Below, piece by piece: positions 7,878-16,389 of a stretch of DNA of 64,000 bases. Source of the stretch: JBDTNL01 sp039933785 (GTDB taxonomy: Bacteria; Acidobacteriota; Thermoanaerobaculia; Multivoradales; JAGPDF01); the NCBI GenBank assembly GCA_039933785.1, contig JBDTNL010000015.1, positions 1-64,000 of the forward strand, read 5' to 3'. Each line of letters begins with the position of its first letter. Position 1 is the first letter of the stretch. The position numbers and the translations under genes were made by a program. The notes under the pieces are model-generated. The model did no database searches and was not told the DNA's origin. It saw only the letters and a list, made by a program, of their open reading frames with translations.

Positions 7878-9202
7878 CCCGCCGCGGTCTGGGCCAGCGC
7901 GGCCGCGGCCTCCGTCGCTTCCGGACGCTGGCGCCGCTCGCGGTACCGCGCCTCCCCGGCACCGCCGAAGTATCGCGCCTGGCGAACGGGCTCACCGTGT
8001 GCGTGCTCCATCACCCGCAGGCTCCGGTGGTGACCTCGGCGCTCTGGTACGGCGTCGGCACCCGCGACGAGCGGCCGGACGAGCGCGGCATCGCGCATTT
8101 TCTCGAGCACATGATGTTCAAGGGCTCGACGCACTATCCGACGGGCGAGATCGACCACCGCACGCAGGCGCTTGGCGGCAGCAACAACGCGTTTACTTCG
8201 CACGACGCCACGGCCTACTACTTCAGCTTCGCCTCCGATCGCTGGCAGGAGGCGCTGCGCATCGAGTCCGATCGCCTCATCGGATTGACCCTCGACCCGC
8301 AGCAGGTCGAGAGCGAACGCCAGGTGATCGTCGAAGAGATCGCGATGTATCAAGACGATCCCTGGGATGCGCTCGAGGTCGAGGTGCATGCCGGGCTGTA
8401 TGGAGAGCACCCCTACGGCAAGCCGGTGCTCGGCACCGCCGAGTCGTTGGCCGCGATCGGTGTTCCCGAGTTGCGGTCGTTTCACCACCGTCACTATCGG
8501 CCGGACAATGCCGTGCTCGTGGTGGCCGGAGATCTTGGCGACACCGCGACTGTTCGGCGGGAGATCGAAGCGACTTTCGGTAGCGCCGTCGCCGGTGGTG
8601 AGACCCGTTCACCCGTTCCGTCCGTGCATGTGCCGCCAGGCGTGCGCCGTCTCGAGCGCCGCCATGGCGAGGTACCGCGCCTGTTGCTCGCCATGCCGGG
8701 GACCGCGGCTGCGGATGAAGACCACCCGGCACTTCGCCTGCTCGTGACCCTGCTCGCGGGAGGCCGCGCGAGCCGCCTGCAGCGGGCCTTGGTCGACGAC
8801 GGTCAACTCTGTCTTTCCGCCACGGCAGATCTGCAGGACACGGTGGGCACCGGCTGTCTCACCTGCGGCCTCGAGGTGCTGCCGGGGATCGAGCCCGCGG
8901 TGGCGGAGGCGGCGCTGCTCGCCGAGTTGGCGCGTGCTCGGCACGAGCTGTTCGACGCCGAGGAGATCGAACGAGCCCGACGCATCACCCTGGCCGATTG
9001 GGTCTTCGGCCACGAGCGCGTTCATTCCGTCGCGCTCACCGCGGGCTTTTGCCTGTCGCAGTTCGATCTCGAGCACACCGAACGGCAGTTGCAGGCGATC
9101 GTGGAATGCGATGCCGATCGCCTGCGCACGGTTGCCGCGCGCTATCTAGACCCCGAGCGCGGCGCCTTGCTCGGCTGGTCGATGCCCGAGGCGGGGCAAT
9201 GA
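7874..9202 (+). CDS. M16-family zinc peptidase, catalytic subunit
   Basis: 442 residues from a GTG that overlaps the kinase stop (GTGA); longer in-frame starts would lie inside the kinase gene. Inverted zinc motif HFLEH at residues 75-79, with the third ligand in VIVEEI about 76 residues on, as in insulinase/pitrilysin/processing-peptidase enzymes. The R/Y substrate-end motif is in the C-terminal half. No signal peptide is evident. It pairs with the next gene, which lacks the zinc motif, as in bacterial two-subunit M16B enzymes and mitochondrial MPP alpha/beta. Confidence 0.93.
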   Translation: MTRRGLGQRGRGLRRFRTLAPLAVPRLPGTAEVSRLANGLTVCVLHHPQAPVVTSALWYGVGTRDERPDERGIAHFLEHMMFKGSTHYPTGEIDHRTQALGGSNNAFTSHDATAYYFSFASDRWQEALRIESDRLIGLTLDPQQVESERQVIVEEIAMYQDDPWDALEVEVHAGLYGEHPYGKPVLGTAESLAAIGVPELRSFHHRHYRPDNAVLVVAGDLGDTATVRREIEATFGSAVAGGETRSPVPSVHVPPGVRRLERRHGEVPRLLLAMPGTAAADEDHPALRLLVTLLAGGRASRLQRALVDDGQLCLSATADLQDTVGTGCLTCGLEVLPGIEPAVAEAALLAELARARHELFDAEEIERARRITLADWVFGHERVHSVALTAGFCLSQFDLEHTERQLQAIVECDADRLRTVAARYLDPERGALLGWSMPEAGQ

Positions 9203-10488
9203 GCACGGACGTTTTGACTCGGGTGGAGGCCTCGTTGCCGACCTCGCCCGGCCTGACGGTCCGCACCCGCCGAGTGATCGGTGCGCCCGTGGTGGCGCTA
9301 CGCGCCTGGCTGCGCGGCGGAGCACGGGCGGAGGACAAGCCCGGGCAGGCTCTGCTCACCGGTCGCATGCTCGGCGAAGGCACCGCACGGCGCGACTTCC
9401 AGCGCATCGCGGTGGATGCCGAATCGTACGGCATGGCGCTGTCCGCGCACGGTGGGTTCGAGGTCTACGGCGTGGCGCTCGACGCGCTCGCCAGCGATTG
9501 GGAGCTTGCAGTCGATTGGTTGGCAGAGCTCATCTTCGAGTCCTCGTTCCCGGAGGAGCGCTTCAGCTTCCTGCGCCGCCAGGCGCTCGCCGAGCTCGAG
9601 AGCCTCGAGGATCAGGCCGACGTGGTCACCGCCTGGTCGTTCCTCGAGCAGCTCTATTCGCCGCATCCTCTCGGCCGGCCGCAGCTCGGCGACGCCGCGG
9701 CGCTTACGGCGCTCAGTCGTGAAGACTGCGTCGACTTCCATGCCGCGGGCCGGGCGCGCGGCGCGATCGTGACCGCAGCGGGCGAGATCGACGCGCCAGC
9801 CGTCGAACGGCGTCTGCGAGAACGATTTGCGGCGCTCGACGCCCGAGTGATTCCCGGAGCGCCTCCCACCGCGCCGTCCGATGCGCTGCCCATGCGCCGG
9901 CGGGTGCGGACGCGAGCGGCCGACCAGGCTCATCTCTACATGGGGCACCGGACAGTCGAGCGCCGGCATCCGGATCACGCGGCGCTCGAGATGCTTTCGG
10001 TGGTGCTCGGTTCGGGCGCGGGCCTCGCGGGCCGCATTCCGGCTCGGGTACGCGAACGCGAAGGCCTTGCCTACACCGCCGTCGCCTCGGTGGCCTCGGG
10101 CGCGGGATCCGACCCCGGGCGCCTGGTGGTCTATGTCGGAACTTCGCCCGAGACGGTGGCGCAGGCTGAACGCGCGGCGAGGGAAGAGCTCGAGCGCTTG
10201 CTGACTGACGGTCTTACCGATCTAGAAGTGAAAGAAGCGCGCTCGTTCCTGTTCGGACGAGAGCCCTTCCGGCGCGAGACCGCTCGTCAATGGGCCGAGA
10301 TGATGGCCGAGGCCGAGCTGTTCGCACTGCCGGTCGACGATCCCGAGTGGACCATCCTCAAGTACCGCGACCTCGACCGCGCCGCCCTCGAGTCCGCCGC
10401 CCGGCGGCACATCGACCCGGCCAAGCTGAAGGTCACGCTCGGGATGCCGGGCAGGTCGAAGAAGAAGCCGGCTGAGCCGGTTCCCTGA
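9199..10488 (+). CDS. M16-family protein lacking zinc motif (partner subunit)
   Basis: 429 residues, ATGA overlap with the catalytic subunit. The fold is recognisably M16 (C-terminal RIPARVREREGLAYTAVASV matches the conserved R...Y region), but where HxxEH should be the sequence reads LLTGRMLGEGTARRDF, so no zinc site exists. This is the typical inactive partner of an M16B heterodimer. The last residues (about KKPAEPVP) are encoded in part by the palindromic element at 10479-10506, so the C-terminus may have been altered by insertion of that repeat. Confidence 0.9.
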   Translation: MSTDVLTRVEASLPTSPGLTVRTRRVIGAPVVALRAWLRGGARAEDKPGQALLTGRMLGEGTARRDFQRIAVDAESYGMALSAHGGFEVYGVALDALASDWELAVDWLAELIFESSFPEERFSFLRRQALAELESLEDQADVVTAWSFLEQLYSPHPLGRPQLGDAAALTALSREDCVDFHAAGRARGAIVTAAGEIDAPAVERRLRERFAALDARVIPGAPPTAPSDALPMRRRVRTRAADQAHLYMGHRTVERRHPDHAALEMLSVVLGSGAGLAGRIPARVREREGLAYTAVASVASGAGSDPGRLVVYVGTSPETVAQAERAAREELERLLTDGLTDLEVKEARSFLFGREPFRRETARQWAEMMAEAELFALPVDDPEWTILKYRDLDRAALESAARRHIDPAKLKVTLGMPGRSKKKPAEPVP

Positions 10489-10506
10489 GCGGAGTCGAAG
10501 GGAACC
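10479..10506. repeat. REP-like palindromic element
   Basis: GGTTCCCT and AGGGAACC form a perfect 8-bp stem around a GAGCGGAGTCGA core. The core CTGAGCGGAGTCGAAG resembles a palindromic repeat I recall as scattered in many high-GC genomes (from memory, not checked). It lies at the convergent end of the M16 operon and the cyclic-nucleotide-binding protein gene and could act as a bidirectional terminator. It overlaps the last codons of the M16 gene. Confidence 0.6.
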
Positions 10507-10527
10507 CGGCGACTCTGCGAAGCCGCC

Positions 10528-12303
10528 CTATGCGGTTTCGATCTCGCCGGTGCGCTCACCGGACATGATGCGCCAACCGATAACCTTCTCGTCGATCTCG
10601 CGCAAGCGCTTGGCGACCAGACGGCAGAGCAGCTGCAGGAAGTCGAGCGCCGCCTGCGGGTCGAGCGACAGCACCTCGTGCACCGTCGGCTGGTCGAGCG
10701 CCAGCACGGTGGCCGGTCCGCCATGCGCTCGGGCATCGGCGGAGCGCGGCTGACCGTCGATCAACGCCATCTCGCCGAAGAAATCGCCGCGATCGAGGAT
10801 CGCCAGCGCCTCTTCGCCGCCGCCAGGGATGTACTTGCTGATCCGCACTCGACCGTCGAGCACGACGTACATCTCATTGCCCTTCTCGCCTTCTTGGAAG
10901 ATGTGCGCGCCGCTGGTGAAGCGCTTCTCGCGCGAGAACGTGGCCAGGGCCTCGAGCTCTTTGCCGGAGAGCCCTTGCTCACGGAACAGGCGGATCTTGT
11001 CTCCCGAATCGACCTGCACGCGGGCGCCGCTCGCCGATTGACTGCGACGCAGACGGACGAAGTTCTCCGACTGGGTGTCCGAGTTGAAGAAGCTCCGCAG
11101 CTGCTCGTTGGTGCCGCGCAGCTTCTGCGCCAGCCCATGCCAGAAGCTCCAGAACAGCTGCACGCCGAGCTCGGGATGATCGCGGATCAGGCCCTCGAGC
11201 TCGGACGCGTCGATGACCAGAAGCTGGCAGGGCGCCGAGGCGACGGCGTCGCCCGAACGCTGGTAGCGGCTGATGAAGTTCACTTCGCCGAAGAGCTCGC
11301 CCACGCCGAGGATGCCGAGCGCGAAGGTGCCGTACGCGGTGGGTCGGCGAATGGTGACTTCGCCGCGCTCGATCAGGTACAGGTCGAATCCGGTCGAGCC
11401 GTTGGCAAAGATCACGGCGCCACGCTCGAATGATTCCGGACGCACGGCGCGCGAGAGCAGGAAGATCTGTTCGTCCGAAAGATGGGCCAGGAGCTCGAAG
11501 CGCCGCAGCTTGGCGGCGAGCTCGATCTGCCCGGCTTCCTTGCGCAGCGACGACTCCTTGCGCAGCAGGTTGCGCTCCGCGCCGTCGCCTTCCCGGAAGA
11601 GCTCGCGCCGCCATTCCAGCCGATCGAACGCGGTGCGCAGGCCCTCTTGGCGCTCGTGGAAGATCTTGACCAGATCCGAATTGCCGAGTTTGAGGATCTG
11701 CTTCAGGGTGCGCACCCGGCGCTTCAAGCGTTCCGCGCCCTCCTCGTCGGCGTCATGCAGGAGCAGGAACGCATCGACCGAGGCGGCGAGCGACGCGGCG
11801 AAGTCCTTGCGTTCGTAAAGGACGCGCGCGAGAGCTTCGGCGGTCTCGCGATCGAAGGGGTTCAGACGCAGCGCCTTGACGAACTCCTCGCTGGCATTGT
11901 CCCAGTCGCTGCGCCGGGCATGCAGGCGACCGAGCAGCTTGTGTGGCGCTGGATTCGCGAGATCCTTGGCCTTGGCGATTTCCAGACACTCGAGCGCGCG
12001 CGCCGTTTCGCCCTTCTCGGCGTACAGGTGGGCGAGGCCGAGGAAATGTGCCGCGTCGATGGCGTTGCGTCGCAAGTCCTCGCGCTGGGTTTCGCGCGGG
12101 TCGCGCTCGGCAGCCTGGCGATCGTTCTTCTGCTGCCGGCGCACCTGCGCCAGCGCCAGCTTCAGCCCGAGGTTCTTGGGATCGAGGCGAAGCGCCACCC
12201 GATACATGTCGGCGGCTTCGCCCAGCATGCGACGCTCGGCGAACCGCCGGGCAAGCTCCGCCATCGTCTCGATGTCGAGCGGGGGTATCGGAGGAAGGGC
12301 CAT
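10528..12303 (-). CDS. TPR protein with two cyclic-nucleotide-binding domains
   Basis: 591 residues from the ATG at 12303; an upstream in-frame extension was rejected because it crosses the divergent promoter region. Residues 1-190 carry TPR repeats (MYRVALRLDPKNLGLKLALA and others), about 200-265 a linker or coiled coil, about 268-390 the first CNMP/CRP-type domain (FERGAVIFANGSTGFDLYLI; GELFGEVNFI), and about 435-560 a second (GDFFGEMALIDGQPRSADAR, close to the phosphate-binding cassette consensus with the Arg present). The second domain looks able to bind cAMP or cGMP; the first has GELFGEVNFISRYQRSGDAV, which is less certain. No DNA-binding or kinase domain. Probably a cytoplasmic cyclic-nucleotide-responsive scaffold. 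Confidence 0.88.
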   Translation of the reverse strand: MALPPIPPLDIETMAELARRFAERRMLGEAADMYRVALRLDPKNLGLKLALAQVRRQQKNDRQAAERDPRETQREDLRRNAIDAAHFLGLAHLYAEKGETARALECLEIAKAKDLANPAPHKLLGRLHARRSDWDNASEEFVKALRLNPFDRETAEALARVLYERKDFAASLAASVDAFLLLHDADEEGAERLKRRVRTLKQILKLGNSDLVKIFHERQEGLRTAFDRLEWRRELFREGDGAERNLLRKESSLRKEAGQIELAAKLRRFELLAHLSDEQIFLLSRAVRPESFERGAVIFANGSTGFDLYLIERGEVTIRRPTAYGTFALGILGVGELFGEVNFISRYQRSGDAVASAPCQLLVIDASELEGLIRDHPELGVQLFWSFWHGLAQKLRGTNEQLRSFFNSDTQSENFVRLRRSQSASGARVQVDSGDKIRLFREQGLSGKELEALATFSREKRFTSGAHIFQEGEKGNEMYVVLDGRVRISKYIPGGGEEALAILDRGDFFGEMALIDGQPRSADARAHGGPATVLALDQPTVHEVLSLDPQAALDFLQLLCRLVAKRLREIDEKVIGWRIMSGERTGEIETA

Positions 12304-12400
12304 GGCTGGTCTATCTAGTACTCGTCTATCTCGTAGAAAAGGAAGGGCATTGTACCACTGCGTTGCGGGGTTGTCCTCCTTCCCGTACCATGGCCGGGCG
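12304..12400. promoter_or_regulatory. Divergent promoter region with direct repeat
   Basis: Separates two divergent TPR genes. On the plus strand TACCAT (12386-12391) lies 9 nt before the ATG at 12401, a leaderless-type arrangement. GTCTATCT occurs twice, at 12309-12316 and 12324-12331 (15-bp spacing), just upstream of the minus-strand start, and may be an operator. The minus-strand promoter itself is not clear. Confidence 0.45.
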
Positions 12401-12898
12401 ATGGCCGGAGAAACCCCTTCCCTGACCCAGATGGCCCGCCGCGGCGTCGAGCTCTGCCGGGACGGGCGGTGGCCGGAGGGGCTCAATATGCTGGCCGAAG
12501 TGTTCAACTCCAAATCGGGGTCCTCGGGCGAGCTTCCGGGCAGCTACCTGTCGTATCTCGGCTACGGGATCGCTCGCTTCCACAACCAAAAGAAAGAAGG
12601 ACTGGCGCTCTGCGAGCAGGCGGTCAAGACCGAGTTCTACCAGGTCGACAGCTTCTTCAACCTGGCCCGCACCGCGGCCCTGCTCGGTGAGAAGCGCAAG
12701 GCGATGAAGGCCCTCGAGCGCGGCTTGAAGCTCGACCCGCAACACGCGCCGAGCCTCGCCCTGGTGGCCGAGCTCGGCACTCGGCGGTCGCCGGTGCTGA
12801 GCTTCCTGCCGCGCGGACATGCGCTGAACCGGTGGCTGGGCAAGATCCGGCACGACATCAAGGCGACCCCACCGGCGAAATCCGAAACGGGCGAATAG
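12401..12898 (+). CDS. Small TPR-repeat protein
   Basis: 165 residues; helical TPR-type repeats, best in KAMKALERGLKLDPQHAPSL. No signal peptide or catalytic motif. The ATG at 12401 is preferred over earlier in-frame codons, which would be inside the opposite-strand gene; a TACCAT -10-like box lies 9 nt upstream and no Shine-Dalgarno is visible. Divergent from the cyclic-nucleotide-binding TPR protein, so the two may be co-regulated. Function unknown. Confidence 0.8.
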   Translation: MAGETPSLTQMARRGVELCRDGRWPEGLNMLAEVFNSKSGSSGELPGSYLSYLGYGIARFHNQKKEGLALCEQAVKTEFYQVDSFFNLARTAALLGEKRKAMKALERGLKLDPQHAPSLALVAELGTRRSPVLSFLPRGHALNRWLGKIRHDIKATPPAKSETGE

Positions 12899-12962
12899 CC
12901 CTCCTCCCCGAAAACAATGAGTGGACTACGGCGGCTAGCCGGTAGGCGTGGCGACGGGGCCG

Positions 12963-12980
12963 CTGTCGCACTCCTGTCAC
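12963..12980 (+). promoter_or_regulatory. PhoB box upstream of porin
   Basis: Two 7-bp direct repeats CTGTCGC and CTGTCAC separated by 4 nt (ACTC), matching the classical PhoB box layout (CTGTCAT N4 CTGTCAT). It lies 121 nt before the porin ATG. A similar repeat precedes pstS, which makes a Pho-regulon interpretation strong. Confidence 0.82.
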
Positions 12981-13101
12981 ACCGTCGCCTCTCTGCCGTA
13001 CCCCTTAGTTCATAGCCTCTCCCTCGATCCGCCGCGGGTCGCACCGAGGGTGCGCGCCTTGGCGCGCGGGCAAGCCTGATCTAACGAGAGGAGATTGAGG
13101 G

Positions 13102-14415
13102 ATGGGTAAATCAACGATGTTGGCTGGCGGTTTGTTGCTCTTGGCGACGTTGGCCAGTGCGCTGCCCGGACAGGCGCAGATTCAAGGGCTCTACTACCAG
13201 GAAGTGGAGAAGGACGGCCGGGTGTACGTATTCAACACCCCCGAGAGGCTCAAGGCCTGGCAGGCCTCGAACGACATGGGCACCGCCGTCAGCCTGATCG
13301 GCCGCGGCCCCAATGGCGAGACCATCGTGGGCGAGAACGAGACCGCCGTCGATCTGTATCTGTTCAAGCACAACCTTCCAGCGTACGACCGGCCAACGCC
13401 CAAGCCGGTGGTTGCTCCCGCGTTCCCGAAGACCACGATCAGTGGCCGTGCCTACGCGGACTTTTCGTCCAAGGAGAACAAGGACAAGGGCACGGGCATC
13501 AAGAGCAGCGATTCCGGAGTCGGCATCGACTTCAAGCGCTTCTACTTCACGGTCAACCACGACTTCGACGCTGTGTGGTCGGCTCAGTTCCAGTCCGACA
13601 TCGGCGACCAGGGTGCCAAGCGCTACGACGTTTTCGTCAAGAAGGCCTTTATCCAGGCCAAGCTCAGTCCGGCGGCGATCTTCCGGCTGGGATCGGCGGA
13701 CACACCGTGGGTTCCGTTCGCTGAAGGCCAGTACGGTCTGCGCTACTTCGAGCAGGTGATCACCGACCATCTGAGCTTCGGCACCTCGGCCGACTGGGGC
13801 ATTCACTTCCTCGGCAAGGTGATGAACGACAAGGTCGGGTACCAGATCAGTTTGGTGAACGGCAAGGGCTACAGCAACCCGACGCGCACCAAGTCCATGG
13901 ACATCGAGGGGCGGTTGAACTTCGAACCCATCAAGGGTTTGATGTTCGCCGTGGGCGGCTACAGCGGCAAGCTCGGCAACGACACCGACGCCGTGCCCGC
14001 CAAGCACACGGCCACCCGCACCAACGCGCTGGTGCAGTACTCGAACGACATGTTCAAGATCGGCGGCGAATACTTCTCGGCCGAGAATTGGAAGACGGTC
14101 ACCGCAGTCGCGGCCGACAAGACCGACGGCTACTCGATCTGGGGCCAGTTCTATGTCGACAAGCAATTCTCGGTGTTCGCGCGCTACGACACCGCCAAGC
14201 CGAGCAAGACCCTCAAGCCGGCGCTCGAGGACAAGTACTACAACCTCGGTCTGCAGTACCGGTTCAACAAGTCGCTCGCCGGCTCGTTGGGCTACAAGCA
14301 CGCTGAGGTGAAGGGCGGTACGCTCGGCACCGGCAACGGCACCATCGGTTCGACGGTGGCGGGGCGACAGGGCGAGTACAACGAAATCGGCGTCTGGGCG
14401 ATCTACGAGTTCTAG
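13102..14415 (+). CDS. Outer-membrane porin, probably phosphate-linked (OprP/OprO-like)
   Basis: 437 residues with a signal peptide ending near ALPGQA (residues 20-25). After a soluble stretch of about 90 residues the protein is built of alternating beta-strands and turns and ends in IYEF, with the terminal Phe typical of barrel proteins recognised by BAM. The pattern ISGRAYADFSS near 113-123, followed by FKRFYFTVNHDFDAVWSAQF, is like phosphate/polyphosphate-selective porins. Upstream PhoB box and downstream phoU-pst genes support phosphate uptake as its role; the exact substrate is inference. An AGAGGAG Shine-Dalgarno lies about 10 nt before the ATG. A hairpin follows the stop. Confidence 0.85.
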   Translation: MGKSTMLAGGLLLLATLASALPGQAQIQGLYYQEVEKDGRVYVFNTPERLKAWQASNDMGTAVSLIGRGPNGETIVGENETAVDLYLFKHNLPAYDRPTPKPVVAPAFPKTTISGRAYADFSSKENKDKGTGIKSSDSGVGIDFKRFYFTVNHDFDAVWSAQFQSDIGDQGAKRYDVFVKKAFIQAKLSPAAIFRLGSADTPWVPFAEGQYGLRYFEQVITDHLSFGTSADWGIHFLGKVMNDKVGYQISLVNGKGYSNPTRTKSMDIEGRLNFEPIKGLMFAVGGYSGKLGNDTDAVPAKHTATRTNALVQYSNDMFKIGGEYFSAENWKTVTAVAADKTDGYSIWGQFYVDKQFSVFARYDTAKPSKTLKPALEDKYYNLGLQYRFNKSLAGSLGYKHAEVKGGTLGTGNGTIGSTVAGRQGEYNEIGVWAIYEF

Positions 14416-14450
14416 GGTCGGCGCGGTACGCTCGAACTGAAAATCCGGGG

Positions 14451-14490
14451 CGGGACGACGTTCGGTCGTTCCGTCCCGGTCGTACTTTTT
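14451..14490 (+). terminator. Hairpin terminator or attenuator after porin
   Basis: Stem CGGGACG / CGTCCCG with an inner ACG/CGT extension around a TTCGGT loop, followed 7 nt later by TTTTT (14486-14490). It lies between porin and phoU, and the T-run is immediately upstream of the phoU Shine-Dalgarno, so partial read-through would lower phoU relative to porin. Confidence 0.7.
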
Positions 14491-14502
14491 GGAGGAGTAC
14501 CC

Positions 14503-15171
14503 ATGGAACGACATATCGATCACGACCTCGACCGCATCCGCCAAGAGCTGCTGCGCATGGGTGGCATGGTCGAAGGTATGGTCGGCGGCGCCATGCAGGC
14601 GCTGATCGATCGCGACACCGATCACGCCAGCCGGGTGATCGCGACCGACAATTCTGTCGACGCGCTGGAAAAGGAGATCGACGAGATCTGCCATGCCGTG
14701 CTCGGCCTGCAGCAGCCGACGGCGGGCGATTTGCGGTTCCTGGTCTCGGTGATGAAGATCGCCACCGACCTCGAGCGCATGGGCGATGCGGCGGTCAATA
14801 TCGCCCAGTACGTCGAAGTTCTGAATCAAGAGCCCCAACTCAAGCCGTACATCGACCTGCCGCGCATGTCGAGCATCGTGCGCGAGATGATGCGCGACAG
14901 CCTCGACGCCTTCGTCGCGCGCGATACCGCCACGGCGCTCGCGGTGTGGCACCGAGACGACGAGGTCGATGGCCTGTACCGGCAACTTTTCCGCGAACTC
15001 CTCACCTTCATGATCGAAGACCCCAGGACCGTCACCCGCGCCCTCCACCTGTTGCTGGTGGCGCGCAATTTCGAGCGCATCGCCGACCACGCGACCAATA
15101 TCGCGGAGGACGTCGTGTATTACGTCGAGGGGCGAGACATCCGGCACACCTCGGTCGCCGGGTCGAGCTAG
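14503..15171 (+). CDS. phoU: Phosphate transport system regulatory protein PhoU
   Basis: 222 residues, the usual PhoU length, all-helical with two homologous three-helix halves. The metal-binding signatures are present: KIATDLERMGDAAVNIA (residues 86-102) and LLVARNFERIADHATNIAED (about 183-202), both with the E/DRxxDxxxNIxE pattern. PhoU links Pst transport to inhibition of PhoR. A good GGAGGAG Shine-Dalgarno precedes the ATG. Its place is unusual: before pstS, rather than after pstB as in E. coli. Confidence 0.96.
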   Translation: MERHIDHDLDRIRQELLRMGGMVEGMVGGAMQALIDRDTDHASRVIATDNSVDALEKEIDEICHAVLGLQQPTAGDLRFLVSVMKIATDLERMGDAAVNIAQYVEVLNQEPQLKPYIDLPRMSSIVREMMRDSLDAFVARDTATALAVWHRDDEVDGLYRQLFRELLTFMIEDPRTVTRALHLLLVARNFERIADHATNIAEDVVYYVEGRDIRHTSVAGSS

Positions 15172-15225
15172 CGCCACGGGATGGAATCCCGCGGCGACCC
15201 CGTCTCTTTGAGGAGTCCGGGCTCC

Positions 15226-15243
15226 TTGTCACGCCGCTGTCAC
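15226..15243 (+). promoter_or_regulatory. PhoB box upstream of pstS
   Basis: Direct repeats TTGTCAC and CTGTCAC separated by 4 nt (GCCG), the same geometry as the box in front of the porin. It lies 79 nt before the pstS ATG, giving pstSCAB its own PhoB-dependent promoter separate from porin-phoU. Confidence 0.83.
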
Positions 15244-15321
15244 GCGACGGTCCTCTGCGTGACAAGGCTGCACGACAGGATCCTCTCGACCCGAAACCCT
15301 ATCCAAGGAGAAACGTTCACC

Positions 15322-16302
15322 ATGCGCACCCTGACTCTCGGAACCTCAGCCGCGCTGCTGCTGGCCGCCGCCCTCGCCGGCGCCGCCTCGGCCCAGACCG
15401 TGCAGGTCGACTCCGCCATCGCGGGCTACCAGAAGACCAGCGGCGTCTCCGGCAACCTGAGCTCGATCGGCTCGGACACGCTGAACAACTTGATGACGCT
15501 CTGGGCCGAGGGGTTCAAGCGTCAGTACCCGAACATCAACATCCAGATCGAAGGTAAGGGTTCGACGACCGCGCCGCCGGCGCTGATCGCGGGTACCTCG
15601 CAGATCGGCCCGATGAGCCGCGAAATGAAGTCCGAAGAGATCGATGCCTTCGAGAAGAAGTTCGGCTACAAGCCCACGGCCATCCGCGTCGCGGTCGATG
15701 CCCTGGCGGTGTTCATCAACAAGGACAACCCGCTCGACAAGCTTTCGTTCTCCCAGGTCGATGCCATTTTCTCCAAGGCCCGCAAGTGCGGCGGTGCGAA
15801 GGAGATCGTTTCCTGGGGTCAGGTTGGCGTGACCGGCGAGCTCGCCACCCGGCCGATCAGCCTCTACGGACGCAACTCGGCGTCGGGCACGTATGGGTAC
15901 TTCAAAGAGCACCCGATGTGCAAAGGCGATTTCAAGGACACGGTCAAGGAACAGCCGGGCTCAGCGGCGGTGGTGCAAGGCGTGACCGAGGACAAGGCGG
16001 GCATCGGCTATAGCGGGATGGGCTACAAGACTTCGGGCGTCAAGGCGCTCAAAATTTCACTCAAGGACGGCGGCGACTATGTCGGTGTCGACGATCCGAC
16101 GCAGGTCTACAGCGGCGCCTATCCGATCGCCCGCTTCCTGCGCGTCTACGTCAACAAGGCGCCCAACAAGCCGCTCGATCCGATGGTCGCCGAATTCGTC
16201 AAGTACGTGCTCTCGAACGAGGGCCAGCAAGTGGTGGTGAAGGATGGCTTCCTGCCGCTCAAGGCCGCCATGGTGCAGGAGGAGCACGCCAAGCTCCAGT
16301 AG
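15322..16302 (+). CDS. pstS: Phosphate ABC transporter substrate-binding protein PstS
   Basis: 326 residues with a Sec signal peptide (cleavage near ALAGAASAQ). Phosphate-binding motifs of the PstS family are visible: IGSDTLNNL near residue 50, KGSTTAPPAL near 80, the GPMSREM loop and GRNSASGTYGYF near 188-199. Start ATG at 15322 has AAGGAG 13 nt upstream; an earlier in-frame start would lie before the PhoB box and was rejected. First gene of pstS-pstC-pstA-pstB. Confidence 0.95.
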   Translation: MRTLTLGTSAALLLAAALAGAASAQTVQVDSAIAGYQKTSGVSGNLSSIGSDTLNNLMTLWAEGFKRQYPNINIQIEGKGSTTAPPALIAGTSQIGPMSREMKSEEIDAFEKKFGYKPTAIRVAVDALAVFINKDNPLDKLSFSQVDAIFSKARKCGGAKEIVSWGQVGVTGELATRPISLYGRNSASGTYGYFKEHPMCKGDFKDTVKEQPGSAAVVQGVTEDKAGIGYSGMGYKTSGVKALKISLKDGGDYVGVDDPTQVYSGAYPIARFLRVYVNKAPNKPLDPMVAEFVKYVLSNEGQQVVVKDGFLPLKAAMVQEEHAKLQ

Positions 16303-16323
16303 CTCCTGGGAGGCGAGGCGTCG

Positions 16324-16356
16324 CGGGCCCGCGGGCGGAACGCGCCAGCGGGCCCG
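16324..16356 (+). terminator. Intercistronic hairpin between pstS and pstC
   Basis: CGGGCCCGC and GCGGGCCCG form a perfect 9-bp stem with a 15-nt GC-rich loop, without a real U-tract. The position suggests an mRNA stabiliser or partial attenuator giving more PstS than permease, as is common for binding-protein genes. Confidence 0.6.
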
Positions 16357-16389
16357 AAGGCTTTATCGGCTCGGGGAAGAACGCAGATC

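Noticed and set aside
13111..15177. 688-codon minus-strand ORF over porin and phoU
   Set aside because: It is antisense to two well-supported genes and crosses both; its protein shows no family features. Long antisense frames are expected in GC-rich DNA.
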